Positions 1 to 10,124 of a stretch of DNA of 64,000 bases are shown here, piece after piece. The translations under genes were made by a program, and so were the position numbers. The stretch is from Paraburkholderia sp. D15 (GTDB lineage Bacteria > Pseudomonadota > Gammaproteobacteria > Burkholderiales > Burkholderiaceae), in the NCBI RefSeq assembly GCF_029910215.1, contig NZ_CP110395.1:558001-622000 (forward strand), given 5' to 3'. A model generated the notes under the pieces. The model did not search any database and had not been told where the DNA came from. It saw only the letters and a program-made list of their open reading frames with translations. The number at the start of each line of letters is the position of its first letter. Positions within the stretch are counted from its first letter, which is position 1.

Positions 1-1
1 C

Positions 2-163
2 CTCGGCGCGACGCCGAAAGGGCCGCCGTTCGGCATCGAACGGTCCGAACTCGACGCGCTGCTCGCGCCGGATTTCGAGCTGATCGAAGACGAGGCCGTA
101 ACCGATTCGATTCCGATCTTCGCCGGGCGCGAGCGCTGGATGACCTGGCGCCGCCGCGGCTGA
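2..163 (+). CDS. 3' end of a TPMT-like SAM-dependent methyltransferase (partial)
   Basis: Only the last 53 codons are inside the window, ending in TGA at 161-163. The fragment contains GPPFGIE followed by an acidic stretch and a basic tail ending WRRRG. This resembles the C-terminus of thiopurine S-methyltransferase-like proteins, where a GPPF segment lines the substrate pocket. The SAM-binding part lies upstream of the window, so the family call rests on a short tail and on my recollection that such a gene often precedes fmdB and aspS in Burkholderia. Confidence 0.55.
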   Translation, partial: LGATPKGPPFGIERSELDALLAPDFELIEDEAVTDSIPIFAGRERWMTWRRRG

Positions 164-295
164 AGGCGGGCCACGCGCGCTCGCGCCGGATCTGAGGCGC
201 GCACTTGATTCGACCCTCACCGTCCCCATTTGCGCGGACGGCGGCTGCATCGGGCGCGCGTCCTTCAATTCCGCGGGAGCGACATCGTTTGCGGC

Positions 296-301
296 TATAA
301 T
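296..301 (+). promoter_or_regulatory. candidate -10 box upstream of the FmdB gene
   Basis: A perfect TATAAT hexamer lies 46 bp before the FmdB ATG, in a gap that is otherwise GC-rich. No convincing -35 hexamer sits 16-18 bp upstream, so this is a candidate only. It would drive the FmdB, DUF502 and perhaps aspS genes. Confidence 0.4.
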
Positions 302-346
302 TCAAGGCTTTGCAAGCGTTTACTAGATTTCAGTAGGGAAAAGATC

Positions 347-736
347 ATGCCGATCTACGCGTATCGTTGCGAGTCATGCGGCTTCGGGAAGGACGTGCTT
401 CAGAAGATGAGCGACCCCCAGTTGACGCAGTGTCCCGAGTGCGGGAAAGACACGTTTCGCAAACAGGTCACCGCAGCGGGTTTCCAGTTGAAGGGTTCAG
501 GCTGGTACGTCACCGACTTCCGCGGCGGTAACAGCGGCGCCAGCGCGCCGGCCAAGCCCGACGCCAATGGCGCGGCGAATGGCGACAATGCGGCCGCCGG
601 TAGCGGCGCCGCGAATGGCGGCACGGCTTCGGCGGACGGCGCGTCCGCCGCTTCATCGAACGCAGCCGCGACTCCGGCCACGCCTGCCGCCGCCCCGGCG
701 GCACCGGCGAGCTCGAACGGTTCCGGCAGCGCCTAG
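347..736 (+). CDS. FmdB-family zinc ribbon protein
   Basis: A 129-residue protein. The first ~60 residues are the FmdB/CxxC_CXXC_SSSS zinc ribbon: MPIYAYRC, with CxxC at residues 8-11 and a second CPEC pair near residue 29, which would bind one zinc. From about residue 65 on it is a low-complexity Ala/Gly/Ser/Pro/Asn tail, common in Burkholderia homologues. The ATG at 347 follows AGTAGGGAA and is where the conserved family start (MPxYxYxC) lies; an upstream in-frame extension looks non-coding. The molecular role is unknown; the family is named after a regulator of formamidase/amidase genes. It is likely cotranscribed with the DUF502 gene 75 bp downstream. Confidence 0.85.
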   Translation: MPIYAYRCESCGFGKDVLQKMSDPQLTQCPECGKDTFRKQVTAAGFQLKGSGWYVTDFRGGNSGASAPAKPDANGAANGDNAAAGSGAANGGTASADGASAASSNAAATPATPAAAPAAPASSNGSGSA

Positions 737-811
737 CAGCACGGCCGCCTTAACGGGCGGCGCATACGCCGCGTTGCGGGCTTCGGTCCGCGCGGCCTTC
801 TGGCGGTACAC

Positions 812-1465
812 ATGACGACGAAAAAAACGACGCTCAAATCGGTGTTCCTGACTGGCCTGCTGGTGCTGGTGCCTCTGGCCATCACGCTGTGGGTGCTCGG
901 CCTGATCATCGGCACGATGGACCAGACGCTGTTGCTGCTGCCCAGTTCGTGGCAGCCGGAACGCGCGCTCGGCTTCCGCCTGCCGGGCCTCGGCGCGGTA
1001 CTCACGCTCGCGTTCATCTTTGTCGTCGGGCTGTTGACGCAGAACTTCATCGGGCAGAAGCTCGTGAAGTGGTGGGAAGTCGTGGTCGCGCACATTCCGG
1101 TGGTCGGCCCGATCTACACCAGCGTCAAGCAGGTGTCGGATACCTTGCTGTCGAGCAGCGGCAATGCGTTCCGCAAGGCGCTGCTGATCGAATATCCGCG
1201 CCGCGGTTCCTATACGATCGCGTTTCTGACCGGCATTCCGGGCGGCGACGTGGTCAATCACCTGAAAGAAGATTACGTCAGCGTGTACGTGCCGACTACG
1301 CCGAACCCCACGTCCGGCTTCTTCCTGATGGTGCCCAGGAGCGAAGTGATCGAACTCGACATGACGGTCGACGCGGCGCTCAAGTACATCGTCTCGATGG
1401 GCGTCGTGGCGCCGTCCGCTCCTCCGGCGCCGGTGCGCCGCACGACTGTCGAGCCTCCGCTGTAA
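812..1465 (+). CDS. DUF502 family inner-membrane protein
   Basis: A 217-residue protein with two hydrophobic segments, about residues 9-34 and 60-80, followed by the family region with HIPVVGPIY and later NPTSGF. This order is typical of DUF502 proteins, which usually have 200-220 residues and two membrane spans near the N-terminus. The C-terminal 20 residues are Pro/Ala-rich. It sits between the FmdB gene and aspS on the same strand, an arrangement seen in many beta-proteobacteria. Its biochemical function is unknown. Confidence 0.85.
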   Translation: MTTKKTTLKSVFLTGLLVLVPLAITLWVLGLIIGTMDQTLLLLPSSWQPERALGFRLPGLGAVLTLAFIFVVGLLTQNFIGQKLVKWWEVVVAHIPVVGPIYTSVKQVSDTLLSSSGNAFRKALLIEYPRRGSYTIAFLTGIPGGDVVNHLKEDYVSVYVPTTPNPTSGFFLMVPRSEVIELDMTVDAALKYIVSMGVVAPSAPPAPVRRTTVEPPL

Positions 1466-1528
1466 TGCCGGCGCGCGGCTTCCAACGCCGCACGCCGTCC
1501 AACCAATGCATAACGAAAGACAAACATC

Positions 1529-3328
<1,800 letters not shown>

Positions 3329-3417
3329 GCGGGCAGGCGCGCGAGCGCCGGCAGGATGGGCCGAAGCGGCGGGGCGTCGCCCGCCGCGAATCAAGTCGAG
3401 TCCTGAAAGACGAACCT

Positions 3418-3458
3418 GAAAGGCGCGTTCACGCCGTGACGCGCCTTTCTGCTTTTTT
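3418..3458 (+). terminator. rho-independent terminator after aspS
   Basis: Perfect 11-bp stem: GAAAGGCGCGT at 3418-3428 pairs with ACGCGCCTTTC at 3439-3449 around a 10-nt loop. TGC and six T residues follow, ending at 3458. It separates aspS from nudB. Confidence 0.8.
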
Positions 3459-3534
3459 GCGTTACAGTCGCAGCAACAGCTTTCGACCGTCATCCGACAT
3501 GTCTCGCGCAAACCTTGCGCCTCGTTGCCCCACC

Positions 3535-4041
3535 ATGCCGAAACCGCCGAAAATTCCGCAATCCGTACTCGTCGTCATTCATACGCCCGCGCTCGAGGTG
3601 CTGCTGATCGAGCGCGCCGATCATGCCGGTTTCTGGCAATCGGTGACGGGCTCGAAGGACCGGCTCGACGAGCCGCTCGCCGAGACCGCGACGCGCGAAG
3701 TCGCCGAGGAAACCGGCATCGTGATCGGCGGCGCGCGCGTGCCGCGTGACGCGCTGTTCGACTGGCGCTATTCGATCGAATACGAGATTTACCCGGAGTT
3801 CCGCTATCGCTATGCGGACGGTGTGATCCACAACACCGAACACTGGTTCAGCGTGCAGGTGCCCGAGCCGGTCGAGGTGACGCTCGCGCCGCGCGAGCAC
3901 ATCGCGTTCGTGTGGTTGCCGTACGAGGAAGCGGCGTCGCGATGTTTTTCGTCGTCGAATGCGGATGCGATTCTGCAATTGCCTCGCCGCCTCGGCGCAC
4001 GTTCGGACGCTGGCGCGCATGCCGGCGAGCGTAGCCGGTGA
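3535..4041 (+). CDS. nudB: dihydroneopterin triphosphate diphosphatase (Nudix)
   Basis: A 168-residue Nudix hydrolase. The Nudix box begins GSKDRLDEPLAETATREVAEETG, with the REVAEE metal-binding core. The combination of VLVVIHTPALEVLLIERAD, FWQSVTGSKD and the aromatic EHWFSVQVPEP region fits NudB, which removes pyrophosphate from dihydroneopterin triphosphate in folate synthesis. Its place immediately after aspS supports this. The ATG at 3535 gives the family-like start MPKPPKIP; an in-frame ATG at 3499 would add 12 residues. The stop codon overlaps the start of the next gene (GTGA), so the two are probably translationally coupled. Confidence 0.82.
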   Translation: MPKPPKIPQSVLVVIHTPALEVLLIERADHAGFWQSVTGSKDRLDEPLAETATREVAEETGIVIGGARVPRDALFDWRYSIEYEIYPEFRYRYADGVIHNTEHWFSVQVPEPVEVTLAPREHIAFVWLPYEEAASRCFSSSNADAILQLPRRLGARSDAGAHAGERSR

Positions 4042-5297
4042 GCGTCGGCGGCGCGCGCCGTTTCGCCCGACTGCGGCAATCGCTGCTCGGCCGCCGCTAT
4101 TGGCAGCGCTACCGCTTCACCGCCGGCAACGACGTCCAGCTGCTGCGCTCCGGCGAGCAGTTCTTCAGCGCGTTGATCGCGCGTATCGACGCGGCGCAGC
4201 GCGACGTCGTGCTCGAAACCTACATCTTCTGTCATGACGACGCCGGCAAGGCGATCGGCGCCGCGTTGCTGCGTGCCGCCGCGCGCGGCGTGCGGGTGCG
4301 TGTGATCACCGACGGCATCGGCACCGCGCGTCTGCCGATGTTCGACGAGTGGCCGCTTGCCGGCATCGACCATCGCATCTACAACCCGCATCTGTTCGGG
4401 CGGTTCGGCTTCTCGCGCACGCATCGCAAGCTGGCGGTGATCGACGATCAGTTCGCCTTTTGCGGCGGCATCAACATCGTCGACGATTACGAGAACGACG
4501 GTCAGCGGTTACCCTTCCGCCGCTGGGACTTCGCGGTCGAATTGCACGGACCGGTAGTGGCCGACGTGCGCGAAGCGTTCGACGTGCAATGGCGGCGGAT
4601 CCGGCTCGGACATCGGCCGCTGGACACGCTGGAGCCGGATCTCAGGCCGAAGAGCGCGGCGTCGCTCGGCAGCGTGCGGCGGCGCAGCCGTCGCCGGAAC
4701 GAGGCGTTGTGGGCGGGCGGTCAGCCGTGCGTGGCCTTCGTCGCGCGCGACAACCTGATCAATCGTCGCGCGATCGAAAAGGCCTATCTGAGCGCGATCG
4801 GCCAGGCGCGCAGCGAAGTGCTGCTGGCCAATCCGTATTTCATGCCGGGGCGCAAGCTGCGGCGCGCGCTGGTGTTCGCGGCGCGGCGGGGCGTGGTGGT
4901 GAAGCTGATCATCGGCCGCAAGGAGTTCAAGGCGCTCGACTACGCGGTGCCGTTTCTGTACCGCTCGTTGCTGAAGGCCGGCGTGCAGGTCGCCGAGTAT
5001 GAAAAGACCCTGTTGCACGGCAAGGTCGCGGTGGTCGATTCGAACTGGGGGACGGTGGGTTCGTCGAACCTCGACGCGCTGAGCCTGATGCTCAACAACG
5101 AGGCCAACGTGGTGCTGGTGAACGATCCCGCGGTCGATGCGCTGCGCGAAGCGATTCTCGCCGCGTTCAAGGACTCGCGACGGATCGACGAAGCGCATTA
5201 CGCGGCGCGGCCGGCCGCCGAGCGCGCGCTGAACTGGCTGGCCTACACGACGTATCGCGCGGTGATGAAGCTGCTGACGGTGGGTGGGTACGACTGA
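4038..5297 (+). CDS. clsB: cardiolipin synthase B-type phospholipase D protein
   Basis: A 419-residue phospholipase D superfamily protein with two HKD motifs: HRKLAVIDDQFAFCGG at about residue 131 and HGKVAVVDSNWGTVGSSN at about residue 330. There is no obvious N-terminal transmembrane helix, and ETYIFCHDD follows the early GND..LL..GE segment, as in ClsB. It would condense phosphatidyl groups to cardiolipin at the inner membrane. The start is GTG at 4038, overlapping the nudB stop, and no better start is visible downstream before the conserved domain. The exact donor (PG or PE) cannot be read from the sequence. Confidence 0.85.
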   Translation: MSVGGARRFARLRQSLLGRRYWQRYRFTAGNDVQLLRSGEQFFSALIARIDAAQRDVVLETYIFCHDDAGKAIGAALLRAAARGVRVRVITDGIGTARLPMFDEWPLAGIDHRIYNPHLFGRFGFSRTHRKLAVIDDQFAFCGGINIVDDYENDGQRLPFRRWDFAVELHGPVVADVREAFDVQWRRIRLGHRPLDTLEPDLRPKSAASLGSVRRRSRRRNEALWAGGQPCVAFVARDNLINRRAIEKAYLSAIGQARSEVLLANPYFMPGRKLRRALVFAARRGVVVKLIIGRKEFKALDYAVPFLYRSLLKAGVQVAEYEKTLLHGKVAVVDSNWGTVGSSNLDALSLMLNNEANVVLVNDPAVDALREAILAAFKDSRRIDEAHYAARPAAERALNWLAYTTYRAVMKLLTVGGYD

Positions 5298-5544
5298 AGG
5301 CCCGCTCGCCATGCGGCCCGCGCTTCGCGCGGCATCTGCGCGGCTCTCCATCTGTCCCGCTTTCGGACCGTTCCTACAGACGCGCTCCGCCACCGCCAAC
5401 ATAATCTGCGCTCGATAAAAATCGGGCGGCCAGTCGTGTGAAATGCGTCGCCGCGATCGCATCGGTCCCGCTTCCCTTCCAGCCCAGCAGCCGGTTCGAT
5501 ACGCGCTCACGGCGAGCAAACCGGCCGCGTCACGGAGACGCCAT

Positions 5545-7230
5545 TTGCTCATCACGTCAGCCACCCAATCCGACGATCCGTCGAACCTCCACGACCTCGC
5601 CCTCGCGGCCTATCAGGCGGGCCGCTTCGACGATGCCGACAGTCTCGCCGACCAAATCCTCCAGCACGACCTGGCGCACGTCGGCGCGCTTCATTTGAAG
5701 GGTCTGCGCGCGTACGCATCCGGCGATGCAACAAGTGCCCTGACGTGGCTCGACCGCGCGATCCGGATCAAGCCGGAGCCGATTCTCTACAACACGCTCT
5801 ACGCGATCCATCTCAGCCTCGGCAACTACGTGGCAGCGATCGACAGTCTTCGCCAGGGCCTCGCGCTTGAACCCAACTTCGCGGTGCTGCACTACAACCT
5901 CGCGTTGACGCTGCAGCATCACGAGCGGCTCGACGAAGCGGCCATCAGCTACCGTCGCACGCTCGAACTCGAGCCGTCGAATTCGTCCGCGCAAAACAAC
6001 CTCGGCCGCATCCACGCGGACCTCGGCGCGTTGGACCAAGCCGAGCGGCACTACCGTCGGGCGCTCGAACTGTCGCCGACCAACCTCGTCGCGCGAAACA
6101 ATCTGGCGATGGCGCTGCTCGCCGCCGGTCGTTACGAAGAAGCATGGCCGTATTTCGAAGACCGCTGGATCAGCTTCAAGCATGTCGACGGACGACCGGC
6201 CCGCGTGCCGGTGCAGGTGCCGTTGCCGCGATGGCACGGCGAGCGTCGCGCGACCGACGGCGATGCATCGACCGCATCCGCATCCGCCAACAATCTGCTC
6301 GTCCTCGATGAACAAGGCTTCGGCGACAGTCTGCAGTTCGTCCGCTACCTGCCGCTCTTGCTGGCGCGTTTCGACCGGGTCGGCTACGTGTGTCCGCCGC
6401 CTTTGCGCCGTTTATACGAACAGTCGCTGGGAGGCGCGCGTGGGCCGAACCTTGCGCTGCTCGACGCGACGCCTGCCGATCTGAGCGACTGGGACTGCCA
6501 TTGCCCGCTGATGTCCCTGCCGATGGCGTTCCGGACGCGCCTCGACACGATTCCGGACGAACTGCCGTATCTGCATGCCGATGCCCGGCAAACCGCTGCC
6601 TGGCGCGCGCGGCTCGATGCATTGCCCAATGCGCAGCGGCCGCGCATCGGCGTGGTCTGGGCCGGCGGCCATTCCGGCATCGCGGTCGACCGTCTGCGCA
6701 GCCTGAGCTTCACCCAGATCGCGCCGTTGCTGACGCTGCCGCACCTCCACTGGATCAGTCTGCAAAAGGCCGACGACCCCGCCAAACGCGCCGACGCCGG
6801 TGCCGATACAGACGCCGGCGGCGATATCAGTTCCACTAGCCACCCCAACCCCCGCCACCCGCTGAACGCGTTGACCGACTGGACGGACGAACTCGCGGAT
6901 TTCGCCGACACCGCCGCACTGATCGCCAACCTCGACCTCGTCATATCGGTGGACACCTCGGTTGCTCATCTCGCCGCCGCGATGGGCAAGCCGGTCTGGC
7001 TGCTGAATCGTTTCGCGGGATGCTGGCGCTGGCTGCGCGAGCGCGACGACAGCCCCTGGTATCCCGGCCTGCGCCTCTTCACGCAGACGCGACGCGGCGA
7101 CTGGGACGACGTACTGGCGCGCGTCGCCGGCGCCTTGCTGCAACGGTTTCCCTACGCTGCGGCGCCTCGCCGGCACCCGACCCAGGAACAACCCGAACCC
7201 CGCCAGCCACGCGTCCAACAACCCAACTGA
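5545..7230 (+). CDS. TPR protein with C-terminal glycosyltransferase-9-like domain
   Basis: About 561 residues. The N-terminal half has five or six tetratricopeptide repeats (for example EPNFAVLHYNLALTLQHHERLDEA and the following copies). The C-terminal half resembles heptosyltransferase-type GT-B proteins, with LLVLDEQGFGDSLQFVRYL, IGVVWAGG and DLVISVDTSVAHLAAAMGKP. Such TPR-GT proteins are common in Burkholderia, but acceptors are rarely known. I chose the TTG at 5545 because GGAG lies 7 bp upstream. An in-frame ATG at 5443 would add 34 Arg/Ala-rich residues that look non-coding. No other glycan genes are nearby, so the target is unknown. Confidence 0.75.
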   Translation: MLITSATQSDDPSNLHDLALAAYQAGRFDDADSLADQILQHDLAHVGALHLKGLRAYASGDATSALTWLDRAIRIKPEPILYNTLYAIHLSLGNYVAAIDSLRQGLALEPNFAVLHYNLALTLQHHERLDEAAISYRRTLELEPSNSSAQNNLGRIHADLGALDQAERHYRRALELSPTNLVARNNLAMALLAAGRYEEAWPYFEDRWISFKHVDGRPARVPVQVPLPRWHGERRATDGDASTASASANNLLVLDEQGFGDSLQFVRYLPLLLARFDRVGYVCPPPLRRLYEQSLGGARGPNLALLDATPADLSDWDCHCPLMSLPMAFRTRLDTIPDELPYLHADARQTAAWRARLDALPNAQRPRIGVVWAGGHSGIAVDRLRSLSFTQIAPLLTLPHLHWISLQKADDPAKRADAGADTDAGGDISSTSHPNPRHPLNALTDWTDELADFADTAALIANLDLVISVDTSVAHLAAAMGKPVWLLNRFAGCWRWLRERDDSPWYPGLRLFTQTRRGDWDDVLARVAGALLQRFPYAAAPRRHPTQEQPEPRQPRVQQPN

Positions 7231-7412
7231 GCCCCGCCTGCGCCCGCACCCCACCGAAACCTTCTCGATTCCGCCCGACTTGCTGCATCATGTCGCCCGA
7301 TTGCGGCATTCGGAGAACGTGCGCACCTTGATTGGCAACCTCGGTCTCAAGGCAAAGGCCTCTAAAAAATCTGATTCCTCCGATTGACGGATGCCGCAGA
7401 ATTGGAACCTGG

Positions 7413-7430
7413 TTAGAAACCGGTTTCTAA
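7413..7430. promoter_or_regulatory. 18-bp perfect palindrome, candidate TetR/PsrA-type operator
   Basis: TTAGAAACCGGTTTCTAA reads identically on both strands. Its core GAAAC-CG-GTTTC fits the published PsrA consensus (G/C)AAAC-N2-4-GTTT(G/C). It lies just upstream of the candidate promoter of the TetR gene and ahead of a beta-oxidation gene block, so autoregulation by that TetR protein is the simplest reading. Confidence 0.65.
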
Positions 7431-7438
7431 TAAAGTCC

Positions 7439-7467
7439 TTGTTTAGCGGGCGGTCGCACTCAATAAT
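7439..7467 (+). promoter_or_regulatory. candidate sigma-70 promoter of the TetR gene
   Basis: TTGTTT at 7439-7444 and AATAAT at 7462-7467 are separated by 17 bp, about 50 bp before the TetR ATG. The palindrome at 7413 ends 8 bp upstream of the -35 element. Confidence 0.4.
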
Positions 7468-7516
7468 AGTACGGCCGTTCGATTTTCTTTCGGTCACATT
7501 AGAACGGTAAAAAGCT

Positions 7517-8116
7517 ATGCGAAAAGGCGAACAAACGCGAGCCGCGATTCTCGAAGCAGCACTTGATCTGGCAAGCCGCGACGGACTGGAAGGTCTGACG
7601 ATCGGGCTGCTGGCCGAGCGCATGCAGATGAGCAAAAGCGGTGTGTTCGCGCATTTCGGGTCGCGCGAGGACTTGCAGGTCGAAGTCGTGCGCGAGTACC
7701 ACCGTCGTTTCGAAGACGAGGTGTTCTTCCCGAGTCTGCGCGAGCCTCGTGGCTTGCCGCGCTTGCGCGCGATGATTTCCCGCTGGATCGAGAAACGCAT
7801 TCAGGAAGTCACCACCGGCTGTATCTACATCAGCGGCGCCGTCGAATACGACGACCGCGCGGATAACCCGGTACGTGAGCAACTGGTGTCGAGCGTGACG
7901 ATCTGGCGTGCGGCGCTCACGCGGGCCATTTCGCAGGCCATGGAAGAAGGGCATCTGCGTGCCGACACCGATCCGCAACTGATGCTGTTCGAACTCTATA
8001 GCTTCACGCTCGGTCTGCATCATGACGCGCGCTTCCTGCATCTGCCGGATGCAGTGCGTCTCACGTGGGCCGCGCTGGAAAAATTGATTGTTTCGTATCA
8101 AAGCGAAAGCCGTTAG
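7517..8116 (+). CDS. TetR/AcrR family transcriptional regulator
   Basis: A 199-residue protein. Residues 6-55 form the TetR helix-turn-helix domain (TRAAILEAALDLASRDGLEGLTI, then MSKSGVFAHFGSREDL). The remaining helical region is the ligand-binding and dimerisation domain. It lies directly upstream of a fatty-acid beta-oxidation gene set on the same strand and has a perfect palindrome in its own promoter region. It is therefore probably an acyl-CoA- or fatty-acid-responsive repressor of these genes. It is not PsrA itself by sequence: the DNA-recognition helix and length differ. Confidence 0.85.
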   Translation: MRKGEQTRAAILEAALDLASRDGLEGLTIGLLAERMQMSKSGVFAHFGSREDLQVEVVREYHRRFEDEVFFPSLREPRGLPRLRAMISRWIEKRIQEVTTGCIYISGAVEYDDRADNPVREQLVSSVTIWRAALTRAISQAMEEGHLRADTDPQLMLFELYSFTLGLHHDARFLHLPDAVRLTWAALEKLIVSYQSESR

Positions 8117-8124
8117 CAGAGCCG

Positions 8125-8160
8125 CCGAACCTCAACGATTCAGCGGCGCAGAAGGTTCGG
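8125..8160. repeat. inverted repeat between the TetR and acyl-CoA dehydrogenase genes
   Basis: CCGAACCT at 8125-8132 and AGGTTCGG at 8153-8160 are perfect inverted copies separated by 20 bp, in the 94-bp gap after the TetR gene. It could be an RNA hairpin or a protein-binding site. No T-run follows, so it is not a typical terminator. Confidence 0.45.
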
Positions 8161-8210
8161 TACACGGACCCAGCTGACAGCCTGGCTTCTTGTCAAACTT
8201 GGAGAGAGTC

Positions 8211-9998
8211 ATGGGACAGTACGCCGCGCCGCTGCGCGACATGCAATTCGTGTTGCACGAACTGCTTAACGTCGAAGCCGAAATCAAGCAGATGCCGAAG
8301 CACGCGGATCTCGACGCCGACACCATCAACGCGGTGCTCGAAGAGGCCGGCAAGTTCTGCTCCGAAGTGCTGTTCCCGCTCAATCACAGCGGCGACCAGG
8401 AAGGCTGCACGTACGTCGGCGACGGCGTCGTGACCACGCCGAAGGGCTTCAAGGAAGCCTACAGGCAATACGTCGAAGCCGGCTGGCCCGCACTGGGCTG
8501 CGATCCGGAATACGGCGGCCAGGGTCTGCCCGCGTTCGTCAACAACGCGCTGTACGAAATGCTGAACTCGGCGAATCAGGCGTGGACCATGTACCCGGGT
8601 CTGTCGCACGGCGCGTACGAATGTCTGCACGCGCACGGCACGCCGGCGTTGCAGCAGGCGTATCTGCCGAAGCTCGTCGCCGGCGTGTGGACCGGCACGA
8701 TGTGTCTGACCGAACCGCATTGCGGCACCGACCTCGGCATTCTGCGCACCAAGGCCGAACCGAACAGCGACGGCTCGTACGCGATCAGCGGCACCAAGAT
8801 TTTCATCTCCAGCGGCGAACACGATCTCGCGGAGAACATCGTTCACCTGGTGCTCGCGCGTCTGCCGGGCGCACCGAACGGCACCAAGGGCATTTCGCTG
8901 TTCATCGTGCCGAAGTTCATTCCGAACGAAGCCGGCGAGCCGGGCGCGCGCAACGGCGTGAAGTGCGGTTCCATCGAACACAAGATGGGCATTCACGGTA
9001 ACGCGACCTGCGTGATCAATCTCGACAACGCGACCGGCTGGCTGGTCGGCGAGCCGAACAAGGGCTTGAACGCGATGTTCGTGATGATGAATGCCGCGCG
9101 TCTGGGCGTCGGTATGCAGAGCCTCGGTCTGACCGAAATCGGTTACCAGAACTCGCTGACGTACGCGAAAGAGCGACTGCAGATGCGTTCGCTGACCGGC
9201 CCGAAGGCGCCGGAAAAAGCGGCCGATCCGATCATCGTGCATCCGGACGTGCGCCGCATGCTGCTCACGCAGCGCGCCTACGCCGAAGCGGCCCGCGCAT
9301 TCTCGTACTGGTCCGCGCTGCACATCGACAAGGAACTGTCGCACGGCGACGAATCGGTCCGTAAGGACGCCGCCGACCTCGTCGCGCTGCTCACGCCGAT
9401 CCTGAAGGCATTCCTGTCGGACAACGCGTTCGAAAGCACCAACCACGCGATGCAGATCTACGGCGGCCACGGCTTCATCGCCGAGTGGGGCATGGAGCAA
9501 TACGTGCGCGACGCGCGTATCAACATGATCTACGAAGGCACCAACGCGATTCAGGCGCTCGACCTGCTGGGCCGCAAGATCCTCGGCGACATGGGCGCGA
9601 AGATGAAGAAATTCGGCAAGCTGGTGTCGGACTTCGTCGAAGCCGAAGGCATCAAGCCGGAAATGCAGGAGTTCATCAACCCGCTCGCCGACATCGGTGA
9701 AAAGGTGCAGAAGCTGACGATGGAAATCGGCATGAAGGCGATGCAGAACCCGGACGAAGTCGGCGCCGCCGCCGTGCCGTATCTGCGGACCGTCGGTCAC
9801 CTGGTGTTCTCGTACTTCTGGGCCCGCATGGCGCGTATCGCGCTGGACAAGGAAGCCTCGGGCGATCCGTTCTACAAGGCCAAGCTGGCCACCGCGCGCT
9901 TCTACTTCGCGAAGCTGCTGCCGGAAACCGCCATGACGATCCGTCAGGCGCGCGCCGGTTCGAAGTCGCTGATGGAAGTCGACGAAGCGCTGTTCTAA
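8211..9998 (+). CDS. acyl-CoA dehydrogenase (large, ~595-residue type)
   Basis: A 595-residue flavoprotein of the long acyl-CoA dehydrogenase type, with N-terminal helical domain, FAD-binding middle domain (MCLTEPHCGTDLG, ISGTKIFISSGEHD) and C-terminal helical domain. The catalytic base region MIYEGTNAIQALDLLGRK lies near residue 440, and an extra C-terminal Acyl-CoA_dh_C extension follows. It makes the first, FAD-dependent oxidation of beta-oxidation. GGAGAGA at 8201 supports the ATG at 8211; an upstream in-frame TTG at 8190 is less likely. Similar proteins are sometimes annotated as 3-methylmercaptopropionyl-CoA dehydrogenase, but here FadB/FadA-like partners suggest general fatty-acid breakdown. 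Confidence 0.92.
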   Translation: MGQYAAPLRDMQFVLHELLNVEAEIKQMPKHADLDADTINAVLEEAGKFCSEVLFPLNHSGDQEGCTYVGDGVVTTPKGFKEAYRQYVEAGWPALGCDPEYGGQGLPAFVNNALYEMLNSANQAWTMYPGLSHGAYECLHAHGTPALQQAYLPKLVAGVWTGTMCLTEPHCGTDLGILRTKAEPNSDGSYAISGTKIFISSGEHDLAENIVHLVLARLPGAPNGTKGISLFIVPKFIPNEAGEPGARNGVKCGSIEHKMGIHGNATCVINLDNATGWLVGEPNKGLNAMFVMMNAARLGVGMQSLGLTEIGYQNSLTYAKERLQMRSLTGPKAPEKAADPIIVHPDVRRMLLTQRAYAEAARAFSYWSALHIDKELSHGDESVRKDAADLVALLTPILKAFLSDNAFESTNHAMQIYGGHGFIAEWGMEQYVRDARINMIYEGTNAIQALDLLGRKILGDMGAKMKKFGKLVSDFVEAEGIKPEMQEFINPLADIGEKVQKLTMEIGMKAMQNPDEVGAAAVPYLRTVGHLVFSYFWARMARIALDKEASGDPFYKAKLATARFYFAKLLPETAMTIRQARAGSKSLMEVDEALF

Positions 9999-10011
9999 AG
10001 CCACATCACGG

Positions 10012-10045
10012 CAGGCGCCGCGCGTGACATCGCTCGCGGCGCCTG
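10012..10045. repeat. GC-rich hairpin downstream of the acyl-CoA dehydrogenase gene
   Basis: CAGGCGCCGCG (10012-10022) and CGCGGCGCCTG (10035-10045) form a perfect 11-bp stem with a 12-nt loop. No T-run follows, so it may attenuate transcription or protect the mRNA 3' end rather than terminate fully. Confidence 0.55.
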
Positions 10046-10124
10046 TATCAGCTACCCATTCAGCCACACATCGCGAAGTGTCTCCGCACCTTCGCGACAT
10101 CGCATAACTCCCCGGAGGAACGAC

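Noticed and set aside
5443..5544. Longer start (ATG at 5443) for the TPR-glycosyltransferase
   Set aside because: The added 34 residues are Arg/Ala/Pro-rich and precede a TTG with a well-placed GGAG, so the shorter form is preferred.
7517..8116. Calling the TetR regulator PsrA
   Set aside because: Only the operator resembles the PsrA site. The protein's recognition helix, length and C-terminal domain differ from PsrA.
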